Positions 1 through 7,191 of a stretch of DNA of 21,582 nt are shown one piece after another. Source of the DNA: Candidatus Moranbacteria bacterium CG_4_8_14_3_um_filter_41_13 (GTDB taxonomy: Bacteria; Patescibacteriota; Minisyncoccia; Moranbacterales; UBA1568); assembly GCA_002782305.1 (NCBI GenBank), contig PFHN01000106.1:1-21582 (forward strand). The letters run 5' to 3'. Positions within the stretch are counted from its first letter, which is position 1. The number at the start of each line of letters is the position of its first letter. The notes under the pieces are model-generated. The model saw nothing but the letters and a program-made list of their open reading frames with translations. It did not search any database and had not been told where the DNA came from. The translations under genes were made by a program, and so were the position numbers.

Positions 1-181
1 TATCGATTTTGACCCCTGTCTTGAGAAGTGCTTCAGCTTCTTCCTTTGATACATACCGTATCATCACTGCTACGCGATCGAGTTTCCCCTTCTTTGCGAG
101 ATGAAGTATCGGCTCCGCAGTTTTGCGAATACCATAATCATCTGCCGTCACCACAAATTTTCTGCGTATTTCTTCTTTCAT
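1..181 (-). CDS. YdjC/ChbG-like carbohydrate deacetylase, N-terminal 60 residues (runs off window)
   Basis: The first 60 codons of a gene whose remainder lies beyond base 1. The start reads MKEEIRRKFVVTADDYGIRK. A hydrophobic strand followed by T-A-D-D-Y-G is the N-terminal signature of the YdjC/ChbG/HpnK family (usually N/T-A-D-D-F/Y-G), in which the Asp pair sits at the metal site of a TIM-barrel-like deacetylase acting on N-acetylated sugars. A later KKGKLDRVAVMIRYVSKEEAEALL segment fits the next strand and helix. The start codon at 179-181 is preceded by TATAT and has no clear Shine-Dalgarno site. It lies 75 bases after uvrB and could be the last gene of that run. The family call rests on the short N-terminal motif only, so substrate is unknown. 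Confidence 0.6.
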   Translation of the reverse strand, partial: MKEEIRRKFVVTADDYGIRKTAEPILHLAKKGKLDRVAVMIRYVSKEEAEALLKTGVKID

Positions 182-256
182 ATATACATCTGAAAAACTT
201 CTTCACATTTCTATTCTGTCAGAAAAACTCCCTGTCAGCAAGACAAGAGACAACTC

Positions 257-2293
257 TTATTTTCTCTTGAATTTTTTCTTTTTCTCGGTCGTGCCTTCAA
301 GAGATCGTATCTCATCACGGAGGATGGCAGCGGTTTCGAAGTCGAGTATCTTCACCGCTTCCTGCATTTCTTTTGTCTTGAGCCTGATGAGCTTCTTCGG
401 ATCCTTCGCAAATATTTCCTGATCAAGAAGTACATTTGCAAAAACAGCTTTGTCATGAGTGCTCTCCATCGATTCGGTAATATCATGAATTTTCTTCTGA
501 ATCGTTTTCGGAGTGATGTTATGAGCAGTATTGAATGCCACCTGGAGTTTCCTACGACGATTCGTTTCACGAAGTGCGTATTCCATCGCCCCTGTCATAC
601 GATCGGCATACAGCACCACTCTCCCATTCACATTGCGAGCAGCACGCCCGATGATCTGAATGAGTGATGTTTCAGAGCGGAGAAATCCTTCCTTGTCAGC
701 ATCGAGAATCCCAATAAATGTCACTTCAGGCAAATCGAGTCCTTCACGAAGAAGATTGACTCCGACGAGACAATCGAATTCACCCTTACGAAACGACGTC
801 AGTATCTTGATACGATCAATAGTTTTCACATCACTGTGCAAATACTCGGATTTTATTTTGTGCTCTTTCAGATAGACACTCAAATCTTCGGCCATTTTTT
901 TCGTGAGTGTCGTTGCGATGACACGTCCACCTTTCTTCACTTCTTCTTCTGTTTGTCTGATGAAATCTCCAATCTGTCCAAGATATTCAGCATTTGCACG
1001 CACTGGAAGTACCGTCGTCTCTGGATCGATAAGTCCGGTCGGGCGAATAACTTGCTCCACTATCTGACTGCTTTCTTCTCGTTCAAAATCTGCTGGCGTC
1101 GCAGAAGTGAAAAGTACTTGACCCACACTCTTCACGAACTCTTCAAAACGGAGCGGTCTATTATCGAGTGCGCTCGGAAGACGAAAACCATATTCTACCA
1201 GAGTTTTCTTGCGTGATTGATCCCCAGCATACATCGCACGAAGCTGTGGCAATGTCACGTGTGATTCATCAATCACCGTAAGAAAATCTGGCGTACCATC
1301 ATCCAAATGTGGAAAATATGAAAGAAGCGTTTCTGGTGGATCGCCAGGCTTCTTGCCTGAGAGATGACGCGAATAATTCTCGATACCGTTGCAATACCCT
1401 ATCTCCTCCATCATCGCGAGATCATAATTTGTCCGACGCTTCAGTCGTTCTGCTTCCAGTATTTTTCCTTCTTGAGCCAGTTCTCTTAGTCTTGCTTCTA
1501 GTTCAGCGCGAATAGAAAGAAGCGCCTTTTCTTTTTGTCTCGGGTCAGTGATGAAATGTTTCGCAGGGAAAAGAAAAATATTTTTTGGTGTGCCCAGTAT
1601 TTTTTGTGACACTGGGTCAATTTGCGTAATAGCCGACAACTTCCCACCAGTGATTTCGAGAAGATAGGTGAAATTCTCCGAAATAGGCATAATTTCTACC
1701 CTATTGCCAATACTCCGGAATTGTCCGGGATTCAAGTCGACATTGGTTCGCTCGAAGAAAATGGATATGAGTTTGTGAAGGAGCTCCGTTCGCACCATTC
1801 GCATTCCGACCTCCAGATGCATATTTTCTTTCTTGTATTCTTCTGGACTGCCAAGTCCATAAATACACGATACCGATGCCACAATAATCACATCAGAACG
1901 AGTGAGAAGCGACTGCGTTGTAGCATGACGCAAACGATCGATTTCTTTATTGATCTGAGCATCTTTCTCGATGTACGTATCAGACGAAGGCATATATGCC
2001 TCTGGTTGATAATAATCGTAGTAGGAAACAAAATAATGTACTGCATGATCAGGAAAAAATTCTTGGTACTCTTCTGCAAGCTGAGCAGCCAGTGTTTTGT
2101 TGTGTGCGATAACGAGCGTTGGTTTGTTTATTTGCTGAATGACATTGGCAACGGTAAATGTTTTTCCCGATCCTGTCACGCCGAGGAGTGTCTGAAACTT
2201 ATTTCCTTGTTTGATACCACACACAAGACCCTCAATCGCTTGTGGTTGATCTCCTGCTGGCTTATATTTTGATTTGAGCGTGAAAATAGACAT
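257..2293 (-). CDS. uvrB: UvrABC excision repair subunit UvrB
   Basis: UvrB is the damage-verifying helicase-like subunit of nucleotide excision repair; it is loaded by UvrA and recruits UvrC for incision. The protein (678 aa) has the expected order: N-terminal GDQPQAI segment, Walker A GVTGSGKT (about 38-45), the beta-hairpin region rich in tyrosine (YYDYYQPEAY), helicase motif II DESH, motif VI QIIGRAARN, and a C-terminal UVR coiled-coil that contacts UvrC. Length is normal for the family. An in-frame ATG lies six codons upstream at 2311, but I choose 2293: the family begins at this point, GGAAAG sits about 10 nt before it, and 2311 would overlap the end of the upstream DedA gene. Only 4 nt separate the DedA stop from this ATG, so the two are probably co-transcribed and perhaps translationally coupled. 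Identity is certain. Confidence 0.98.
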   Translation of the reverse strand: MSIFTLKSKYKPAGDQPQAIEGLVCGIKQGNKFQTLLGVTGSGKTFTVANVIQQINKPTLVIAHNKTLAAQLAEEYQEFFPDHAVHYFVSYYDYYQPEAYMPSSDTYIEKDAQINKEIDRLRHATTQSLLTRSDVIIVASVSCIYGLGSPEEYKKENMHLEVGMRMVRTELLHKLISIFFERTNVDLNPGQFRSIGNRVEIMPISENFTYLLEITGGKLSAITQIDPVSQKILGTPKNIFLFPAKHFITDPRQKEKALLSIRAELEARLRELAQEGKILEAERLKRRTNYDLAMMEEIGYCNGIENYSRHLSGKKPGDPPETLLSYFPHLDDGTPDFLTVIDESHVTLPQLRAMYAGDQSRKKTLVEYGFRLPSALDNRPLRFEEFVKSVGQVLFTSATPADFEREESSQIVEQVIRPTGLIDPETTVLPVRANAEYLGQIGDFIRQTEEEVKKGGRVIATTLTKKMAEDLSVYLKEHKIKSEYLHSDVKTIDRIKILTSFRKGEFDCLVGVNLLREGLDLPEVTFIGILDADKEGFLRSETSLIQIIGRAARNVNGRVVLYADRMTGAMEYALRETNRRRKLQVAFNTAHNITPKTIQKKIHDITESMESTHDKAVFANVLLDQEIFAKDPKKLIRLKTKEMQEAVKILDFETAAILRDEIRSLEGTTEKKKKFKRK

Positions 2294-2297
2294 AGAC

Positions 2298-3002
2298 TTA
2301 TTTCTTTCCATTCAAACGATGCCACAAAGTGACGCTGTATTTCCTTGTCTTCTTCAGAAACCTCCTTCCTCGTCCTTGATGAAGAAAGAAAAAAATAAAA
2401 AGTGAAATGATGGCAATAGCAACACCAATGTTAACAAAAAACTTCACGTGATCGATTCTCCTCCAGAGTGAATGGAGGCTCGCCAGACCAGCGTAGCCGA
2501 TATACAGATAAACAAGATCTTTGAAAAAATTACCGAGATACGTTGCCAGAAGAAATACTCTGACATCCATTTTTATAATACCGCACGCAACCGAAACAGG
2601 TGTCGTCGGGAACGGCGGAAGAAGACGAATCAGAAACAGTGCGCTACCGTCTCTCAAATGGTGCCCCATAAAACGCTTCCCGATGTCTTCTATATCCGTA
2701 TGCTTCACTCCGAGATATTTTGTGATTGGCTTCACAAAAATATCTTCAAGTTTGTCACCAATAAAATAATAAAACCAGGCACCAAGTGTTTTTCCAAAAT
2801 TGCCAATGAAAGCAAGAAAGAAGAGATAGATCCAGGTTTTTCCCTGAACCAGAGCAAAAGAACCTGCTGTCCCCATAACAAGAGCAGAAGGAATAGGGCT
2901 AATCACTTCCTCAAGGAAAGACCCAACGAACACAAAAATTGGCAGAGGCACTGCTCCTGCAAAATTCGTCATCAGGTGTTCAATAAAACGGAAAAAATGC
3001 AT
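2298..3002 (-). CDS. DedA-family (VTT domain) inner-membrane protein
   Basis: A 234-residue integral membrane protein of the DedA/VTT (SNARE-associated) family. These are thought to act as lipid scramblases or transporters, for example of undecaprenyl phosphate or phospholipid, and are linked to membrane homeostasis. The acidic-plus-proline re-entrant loop (GSFLEEVISPIPSAL, about 27-41) and the second family signature (RLLPPFPTTPVSVACG, in the middle) are both clear, with several hydrophobic helices and a basic C-terminal tail. The start at 3002 is preceded by GTATATG without a good ribosome site. It is followed 4 nt later by uvrB. A TATACT -10 candidate at 3029-3034 lies just before it. Which substrate this member moves cannot be read from sequence. 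Confidence 0.9.
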   Translation of the reverse strand: MHFFRFIEHLMTNFAGAVPLPIFVFVGSFLEEVISPIPSALVMGTAGSFALVQGKTWIYLFFLAFIGNFGKTLGAWFYYFIGDKLEDIFVKPITKYLGVKHTDIEDIGKRFMGHHLRDGSALFLIRLLPPFPTTPVSVACGIIKMDVRVFLLATYLGNFFKDLVYLYIGYAGLASLHSLWRRIDHVKFFVNIGVAIAIISLFIFFFLHQGRGRRFLKKTRKYSVTLWHRLNGKK

Positions 3003-3028
3003 ATACTGTATTTGTTTATAACCCTTCT

Positions 3029-3034
3029 AGTATA
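3029..3034 (-). promoter_or_regulatory. Candidate -10 box for the DedA-uvrB unit
   Basis: TATACT on the minus strand, 26 bases upstream of the DedA start and just after the helicase terminator. No good -35 hexamer or extended TG is present, so this is a weak call supported mostly by position. Confidence 0.35.
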
Positions 3035-3044
3035 TCTTAAAAAG

Positions 3045-3072
3045 AAAAGTCTTGCCATAAAACAAGACTTTT
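3045..3072 (-). terminator. Intrinsic terminator after the DEAD-box helicase
   Basis: A perfect 10-bp stem (AAAAGTCTTG with CAAGACTTTT) and 8-nt loop, followed on the minus strand by TTTCTTTTT-type sequence. It begins about 26 bases after the helicase stop. The A and T tracts on both sides would let it work in either direction. Confidence 0.85.
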
Positions 3073-3098
3073 TTTCTTCTTCCAAAGAGATTAGATAT

Positions 3099-4304
3099 TT
3101 AGTCGACAAATGTCAGAGCAGTACCCTTCTTGGCACCACGACCCGTACGACCGATACGGTGGATATAATCTTCGTAATTCTCTGGCAATTCGTAATTGAT
3201 CACGTGAGAAACATCAGAAATATCGAGCCCTCTGGCAGCAACATCGGTTGCGACCAAAATCACAATCTCATCCTGTTTGAAACGACGGAGTGCTCTCTGA
3301 CGCTGGGCTTGCGATTTATCACCATGAATAGAATCAGATTTGAAACCACGCTCTTCGAGACGCATCGCAAGTTTTTCTACTCCATGCTTCGTTCGTCCGA
3401 AAATAAGTACTTTCGTAAACTCTGGTTTGAGAAGCATATTATGCAGTACCTCCAATTTATCTTCCTTGGGGAGTACCCTCACAATATCTTGATCAACGTT
3501 CTCTGAGGTTGCTCTCGACTTGATTGTAATGGTTACAGCGTTGTTTGAGAATTTCTTTGTGAGTTCAGCAATCTCTCTTGGCATTGTTGCAGAGAAAAAC
3601 AGTGATTGACGAGGAGTTTTGAGGAGCGCGATGAGATACTTGATATCATTGATAAATCCCATATCGAGCATGCGGTCTACTTCATCGAGTACCACATTAT
3701 TGAAATCAGTCAGACGAAGTTTCCCTCGTTCTACGAGATCTTTCAATCGTCCTGGTGTGCCAATAACAAAACTCGGGTTGCGAGAGAGACTTCGTATCTG
3801 ATCCCCTATGTGAGATCCTCCGATACAGAGAGCAGAACGCAGTCCTGATCCATCAGCGAATTTACGGAGTTCATCTTCGATTTGCAAAGCAAGTTCACGA
3901 GTTGGAATAATGATGAGTACTTTTTCAGTTGGAAATTTAAATGTCTTGTGAATGAGTGGCAAGAGAAACGCTGCAGTCTTGCCTGTGCCAGTATTGGCCA
4001 CACCAATCACATCTTTCCCCTCCAAGATATGAGGAATAGCCCCATCCTGAATCGGTGTTGGGTGGACATACCCTGCTTTCGCTACATTGGCTTTGAGTTT
4101 GCTATGCATTTCAAAATCAGCAAAACGATGCGTCGGATTCCATGCTTCTACTTCTGTTGTTTGTACAGCTTTTTTCACAAATTGCGTGAAATCAAGTTCG
4201 CGTTCTGATGGACGCTTGCGCCTCCCTCGTACGTTTGGTCGCCCAAAACGATTGACGGATACACGTTTTTGAGAGGACACACCTCTCTTGTTTCTACTAA
4301 ACAT
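3099..4304 (-). CDS. DEAD-box ATP-dependent RNA helicase (DEVD variant)
   Basis: An RNA helicase of 401 residues that unwinds or remodels RNA using ATP, probably in ribosome assembly or mRNA turnover. Motifs appear in order: Q motif (GYVHPTPIQ, about 79-87), Walker A ANTGTGKT (103-110), PTREL (about 134), TPGRL (about 183), motif II as DEVD (207-210) rather than DEAD, SAT, VATDVAARGLD and HRIGRTGR. The 60-residue N-terminus is very basic (RGRRKRP), a likely RNA-binding tail. The protein ends soon after motif VI with no C-terminal extension, so it is a minimal helicase. It has a strong own promoter and a 125-nt structured leader, reminiscent of cold-induced helicases such as csdA; a cspA gene lies elsewhere in the window. 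RhlE-like by core sequence, but subfamily is not certain. Confidence 0.93.
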   Translation of the reverse strand: MFSRNKRGVSSQKRVSVNRFGRPNVRGRRKRPSERELDFTQFVKKAVQTTEVEAWNPTHRFADFEMHSKLKANVAKAGYVHPTPIQDGAIPHILEGKDVIGVANTGTGKTAAFLLPLIHKTFKFPTEKVLIIIPTRELALQIEDELRKFADGSGLRSALCIGGSHIGDQIRSLSRNPSFVIGTPGRLKDLVERGKLRLTDFNNVVLDEVDRMLDMGFINDIKYLIALLKTPRQSLFFSATMPREIAELTKKFSNNAVTITIKSRATSENVDQDIVRVLPKEDKLEVLHNMLLKPEFTKVLIFGRTKHGVEKLAMRLEERGFKSDSIHGDKSQAQRQRALRRFKQDEIVILVATDVAARGLDISDVSHVINYELPENYEDYIHRIGRTGRGAKKGTALTFVD

Positions 4305-4429
4305 AGTCTACATATAAAGAGTAACCCACTCCTGTGGGTATCTCGGAAATTAAGTCTTATCTCTCCCTTCCGATAGAGATAGGACTCAATCAAAGGAAAT
4401 AGGAGCTTACAGAGAAGCTCACGAGTAAG
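4305..4429 (-). promoter_or_regulatory. Structured 5' leader of the DEAD-box helicase mRNA
   Basis: About 125 nt lie between the predicted transcription start and the helicase ATG. Three hairpins can be paired by eye: GAGCTT/AAGCTC (4403-4420), TATCTCT/AGAGATA (4358-4381) and ACCCAC/GTGGGT with an AGGA loop (4324-4339). The only Shine-Dalgarno-like AGGAG in the region is inside the last hairpin and is about 24 nt from the ATG, too far for ordinary use. Long structured leaders are typical of cold-shock helicase mRNAs, but a role here is inferred. Confidence 0.5.
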
Positions 4430-4435
4430 AACTTC

Positions 4436-4464
4436 ATTAAAGCAGGAAAATCATTCCTTGTCAA
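4436..4464 (-). promoter_or_regulatory. Sigma-70-type promoter of the helicase
   Basis: A perfect -35 TTGACA (4459-4464), 17-bp spacer, and TTTAAT -10 (4436-4441). It lies in the gap after the YgjP-like gene, so the helicase can be transcribed independently. Confidence 0.8.
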
Positions 4465-4491
4465 GAGCATGCATATTCACCTTCTCGATTC

Positions 4492-5040
4492 TCAAAGGGC
4501 TTTCATCTCTCTTCTTAATTTCTTGTAATCAGGGAAGGTGCGTGCCACGAGGGCCCAGAATTTCGGCGAGTGATTCATTTCTTTCAAATGACAGAGCTCG
4601 TGGACAATCACATAGTCACAGAAACGTGGAGGGAGGAGGAAAAGCCTATAACTGAAAGAAAGGTTTTTCTGACGAGAACAACTCCCCCATCTCGTTTTTT
4701 GATTGCGAATACTCACTTTGTTCCACGAAACTTGGTATATACTCTGATACTCTTCCAATCGATCTTCGATGAGTTTTTTTGCCTCTTCTTTGCACACATT
4801 ATATTCCTCTTTACTCCCACGAGAAAGGAAACCTGATGGGCGCGATGCAAAATCCTGCAATTTCTTTGCAATCCATTCTTTCTTCTGTCTCAGAAAAAGT
4901 TCACCGCTTACATACGATACGAAGAAAGGAAGTACAATTGTTGTACCCAAAAAAGGACGCACAATAATACGTATCCGTTTTGCGCGCACACTTTTTTTCA
5001 TCGTAACCGTGATGTTATCTCCCAAATCAATCGTGCGCAT
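4492..5040 (-). CDS. YgjP-like (DUF45) zinc metallopeptidase
   Basis: A 182-residue protein of the YgjP/DUF45 family, related to the SprT/WSS1 metalloprotease fold. The zinc site is HELCH (147-151) with a third ligand at His157 in the family motif HSPKFW. The second hallmark, KTRWGSCS (115-122), is also intact. The N-terminal half is the usual beta-rich domain with basic residues. No signal peptide is visible, so it is probably cytoplasmic. In vivo substrates of the family are poorly known. The gene starts 3 nt after the stop of the upstream small His-rich protein, so the two form an operon that begins with RNA element A. Confidence 0.88.
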   Translation of the reverse strand: MRTIDLGDNITVTMKKSVRAKRIRIIVRPFLGTTIVLPFFVSYVSGELFLRQKKEWIAKKLQDFASRPSGFLSRGSKEEYNVCKEEAKKLIEDRLEEYQSIYQVSWNKVSIRNQKTRWGSCSRQKNLSFSYRLFLLPPRFCDYVIVHELCHLKEMNHSPKFWALVARTFPDYKKLRREMKAL

Positions 5041-5043
5041 TAT

Positions 5044-5403
5044 TTACATTCTTTCTTCGAGTATCTTTCGTACTTTTTCTGAATGTTGTGGATATATACC
5101 ATGAACATTTTCAACAATTCTTTCTACTTCTCTTCGATCTATAACGTGACGATTACTCCTTCGACTATTATCTAATTCCATATTCAGCATCGTTTCAATG
5201 GTTTTCCTTTCTGTGTCATGATGGAATACGTGATGAAGATCGTGGTCAATCCCATGTCTCAATTCAGCATGATTTATTTCACCACTCCTCGATCCATATT
5301 GATTAGAAGCACGGTGCACACTATCGCTCTGGTCAGAAGGATGTATACTACTATTTGACGATACTGTTGATTTTTTTGATGGAAAAAAAAGTCCCATATG
5401 CAT
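5044..5403 (-). CDS. Uncharacterised small His-rich protein downstream of RNA element A
   Basis: I do not recognise this protein. From the chosen start it is 119 residues, with a low-complexity Ser/His/Asn-rich first half, a His cluster (HDLHHVFHHD) and a charged, probably helical C-terminus ending in a Arg/Glu-rich segment. No membrane segment or signal peptide is seen. It is credible as a gene because it ends 3 nt before the YgjP-like ATG and follows a promoter. The frame is open to an ATG at 5445, but that codon lies inside the 3' strand of the closing stem of RNA element A; the ATG at 5403, preceded by AATAT and about 19 nt past the RNA, is more plausible (5397 is also possible). The His cluster might bind metal, but that is speculation. 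Confidence 0.55.
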   Translation of the reverse strand: MHMGLFFPSKKSTVSSNSSIHPSDQSDSVHRASNQYGSRSGEINHAELRHGIDHDLHHVFHHDTERKTIETMLNMELDNSRRSNRHVIDRREVERIVENVHGIYPQHSEKVRKILEERM

Positions 5404-5421
5404 ATATTTTCTCTGTTCTTT

Positions 5422-5548
5422 ACAAACAATCTTCCTAGGATCCATTCATTCGCCCAGTGGCGAATTTCTCTTATGGACTTTTTTCAATCCGTCGGAGACG
5501 ACGGCACCGTGCTCGAAAAAACTCCAACTCTCCCAGAAAGATTTTTGC
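5422..5548 (-). ncRNA. Structured RNA element A (three-way junction; second copy at 7192-7320)
   Basis: A 127-nt segment that can be hand-folded into a three-way junction. P1: 5531-5548 pairs with 5422-5440 (18 bp, two or three G-U, one bulged G). P2: GGA/TCC, then a six-T tract with a six-A tract (5515-5525 with 5475-5485), capped by CCGTCG/CGACGG (5489-5504). P3: ATTCGCC/GGCGAAT with ACTG loop (5448-5465). The copy at 7192-7320 has the same layout with compensating base changes in P1, P2 and P3, which argues for selection on RNA shape. An extended -10 promoter lies about 30 nt upstream and a small gene starts about 19 nt downstream, so it may be a cis-acting leader or an independent RNA. 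I cannot match it to a known family. Confidence 0.75.
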
Positions 5549-5586
5549 AAAAAGCATCGATCTTTCAATTGATGTATTACATTCTT

Positions 5587-5595
5587 ATTATATCA
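5587..5595 (-). promoter_or_regulatory. Extended -10 promoter for RNA element A and downstream genes
   Basis: TGATATAAT on the minus strand: a perfect TATAAT (5587-5592) with the TG extension, directly after the C39 peptidase stop. No -35 box is evident. The predicted start is near 5580, about 30 nt before the closing stem of RNA A. Confidence 0.7.
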
Positions 5596-5602
5596 CAAGA
5601 AT

Positions 5603-6415
5603 CTACTCTTTCCTCACTACTATCATCCCCTTCTTCCCTTCTTTGATAGGCAGGTGATTCCCTGTCGGATAATCTCTGATTGCCTCAAACAAGATATCTT
5701 CCTTGTACCTGTATCCCTTGCCATTCCGAGTACCTGAATCATTGGTGATGAATTCTTTCTTCTCTCTATCATATCCAATAATAACAAGCATATGCGTCGT
5801 CGGTCCCGGCTGTTTGTAATTCGGATTGTAAAGTTTTCTTCCGTCAGCTGGAATGATGATGAGTGCCCCTGAGGTCAGCGCCTTCTTTATATCGATAAGA
5901 GTGATGTCTTTCTTCGCTTCAGAAGTCGTGACACCATAATATTCTCTGAGAAGTTTTTCTGTATCTTCTGTAGACGTATCGATTGATTGTCCGATTGTCT
6001 TTTTCTGAAATTTCGAGAGAGAAATAATTTCTTGTTTGGCAATTTCTTTTGTCAGTATTTTTCCCATAAGCCAATATTCTGCCATCACAATCGACGCCTC
6101 CTCACAAGCATTTTGAAATACTTCATCACTCCACTCGCCAAACGGTGCCTGCACTGTAAAGGGGACATTGCGAAGAAGACTACTCTTTGCTTCATTCTTT
6201 TCCTCACTCATTAGAGGAGACTGTTCACTGCTTCTACTCACTGTTTCTTCTGATACTATGGGAACAGTGCTGGTTATTTCCTCTTCCTCTGAAACAACAT
6301 CTTGAAGGACTTGAGTAGGTATCTCTGCCTCCCTCGGAGAAGAAACTAACAAAAACCCTACCACTATTCCGAGTGCACATACTACAAGAAGAGTAGAAAA
6401 TAATTTCCGATTCAT
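5603..6415 (-). CDS. Membrane-anchored or secreted C39-like cysteine peptidase
   Basis: A 270-residue protein with an N-terminal hydrophobic segment (about 5-25, signal peptide or anchor), an acidic Ser/Thr/Glu-rich linker (about 30-80) and a C39-like (Peptidase_C39_2) papain-fold domain. Candidate catalytic residues are Cys104 (QNACEEAS), His208 (TTHMLVIIGYD) and Asn225/Asp226 (FITNDSGTRNGKGYRY), all with the family spacing. It should act outside the cytoplasm, on unknown peptides; family members outside bacteriocin exporters are poorly characterised. No ABC transporter is fused or adjacent, so this is not a bacteriocin-processing exporter. It starts about 20 nt after the nrdG stop and is probably co-transcribed with the nrd genes by position rather than by function. 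Confidence 0.82.
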   Translation of the reverse strand: MNRKLFSTLLVVCALGIVVGFLLVSSPREAEIPTQVLQDVVSEEEEITSTVPIVSEETVSRSSEQSPLMSEEKNEAKSSLLRNVPFTVQAPFGEWSDEVFQNACEEASIVMAEYWLMGKILTKEIAKQEIISLSKFQKKTIGQSIDTSTEDTEKLLREYYGVTTSEAKKDITLIDIKKALTSGALIIIPADGRKLYNPNYKQPGPTTHMLVIIGYDREKKEFITNDSGTRNGKGYRYKEDILFEAIRDYPTGNHLPIKEGKKGMIVVRKE

Positions 6416-6436
6416 ATCATCACTCTCAAATATTCC

Positions 6437-7144
6437 TTATTCCCCGCGCACATACACTTCGGAAACCGTGGTACGAAAAAGTTGTGCGGTAGCTTCCATT
6501 TCATCTCCAGAGAAAGGATGAAGGTTTTTGAAAGACGGATCAAGAGTGATGCCACTCCGAAATGTCTGAAGATAAAGTCGTTTCGCCCCCTTCAGAGTTT
6601 CCTTCATCGCTTCGAGGATCTCCTGCGTGTGTATTTCACGGATGAGCGTCGAGCGGAATTCATAGTCTACTTTCCCTTCTTTGAGTAGATCGATACTTTC
6701 AAGTATTTTCTTCTCATCCGCTCCTGTACCAACGAGTTTTTGATATTCAGGGAGACTCGTCTTGAAATCCATCGCGATATAATCCACTAGTTTTTTTTCG
6801 ATAAATGTCCGTAATACTTCTGGATGATTGCCATTCGAATCAAGTTTCACAGCAAATCCGAGAGCGCGCACTTTCACAATAAAGGCTTCAAGGTCTGGCA
6901 TAATCGTCGGTTCACCACCAGTGATGACAACACCTTGAAGAAGCCCTTTTCGTCCCTTCAAGAAATTCAGTACTGCCACCTCAGGAATGAAATTCTGAGA
7001 AATCTTTCTCAGTTCTTCCGGCAAGACAAATTCTGGATTGTGACAAAATTTACAACGATAATTGCACCCACCAGTAAAGATGATGCAAGCAATCTTTCCA
7101 GGGAAGTCTAGGAGCGTAAACTTTTGAATACCACTGATAATCAT
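6437..7144 (-). CDS. nrdG: Anaerobic ribonucleotide reductase activating enzyme (radical SAM)
   Basis: A 235-residue radical SAM protein that would make the glycyl radical on the class III ribonucleotide reductase. The cluster motif is C27-NYR-C31-KF-C34, followed by the SAM-binding TGGEPT (about 75-80) and a typical partial TIM barrel. The start MIISGIQKFTLLDFPGKIACIIF is the standard N-terminus for NrdG of the pyruvate-formate-lyase-activating type. It lies downstream of nrdD, the separate glycyl-radical protein and RNA element B. A GAAAG sequence sits about 6 nt before the ATG. Its length is larger than E. coli NrdG (about 154 aa) but normal for this subgroup. Confidence 0.9.
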   Translation of the reverse strand: MIISGIQKFTLLDFPGKIACIIFTGGCNYRCKFCHNPEFVLPEELRKISQNFIPEVAVLNFLKGRKGLLQGVVITGGEPTIMPDLEAFIVKVRALGFAVKLDSNGNHPEVLRTFIEKKLVDYIAMDFKTSLPEYQKLVGTGADEKKILESIDLLKEGKVDYEFRSTLIREIHTQEILEAMKETLKGAKRLYLQTFRSGITLDPSFKNLHPFSGDEMEATAQLFRTTVSEVYVRGE

Positions 7145-7191
7145 AGAACTTTCTTCATTCAGTAATTTTGTAATAAAAAAGAATTATTATC

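Noticed and set aside
1622..2272. A 216-codon plus-strand frame
   Set aside because: It runs antisense to uvrB and shows no recognisable motif.
2294..2311. Six-codon extension of uvrB
   Set aside because: It overlaps the end of the DedA gene and the family begins at the second Met, which has a better ribosome site.
2472..3506. A 344-codon open frame on the plus strand
   Set aside because: It lies opposite the DedA and helicase genes, has no domain-like sequence and many rare combinations, and is a shadow of their codons.
4175..4393. Possible upstream reading frame in the helicase leader
   Set aside because: It would begin with TTG and has no ribosome site; its frame runs into helicase coding sequence in a shadow frame.
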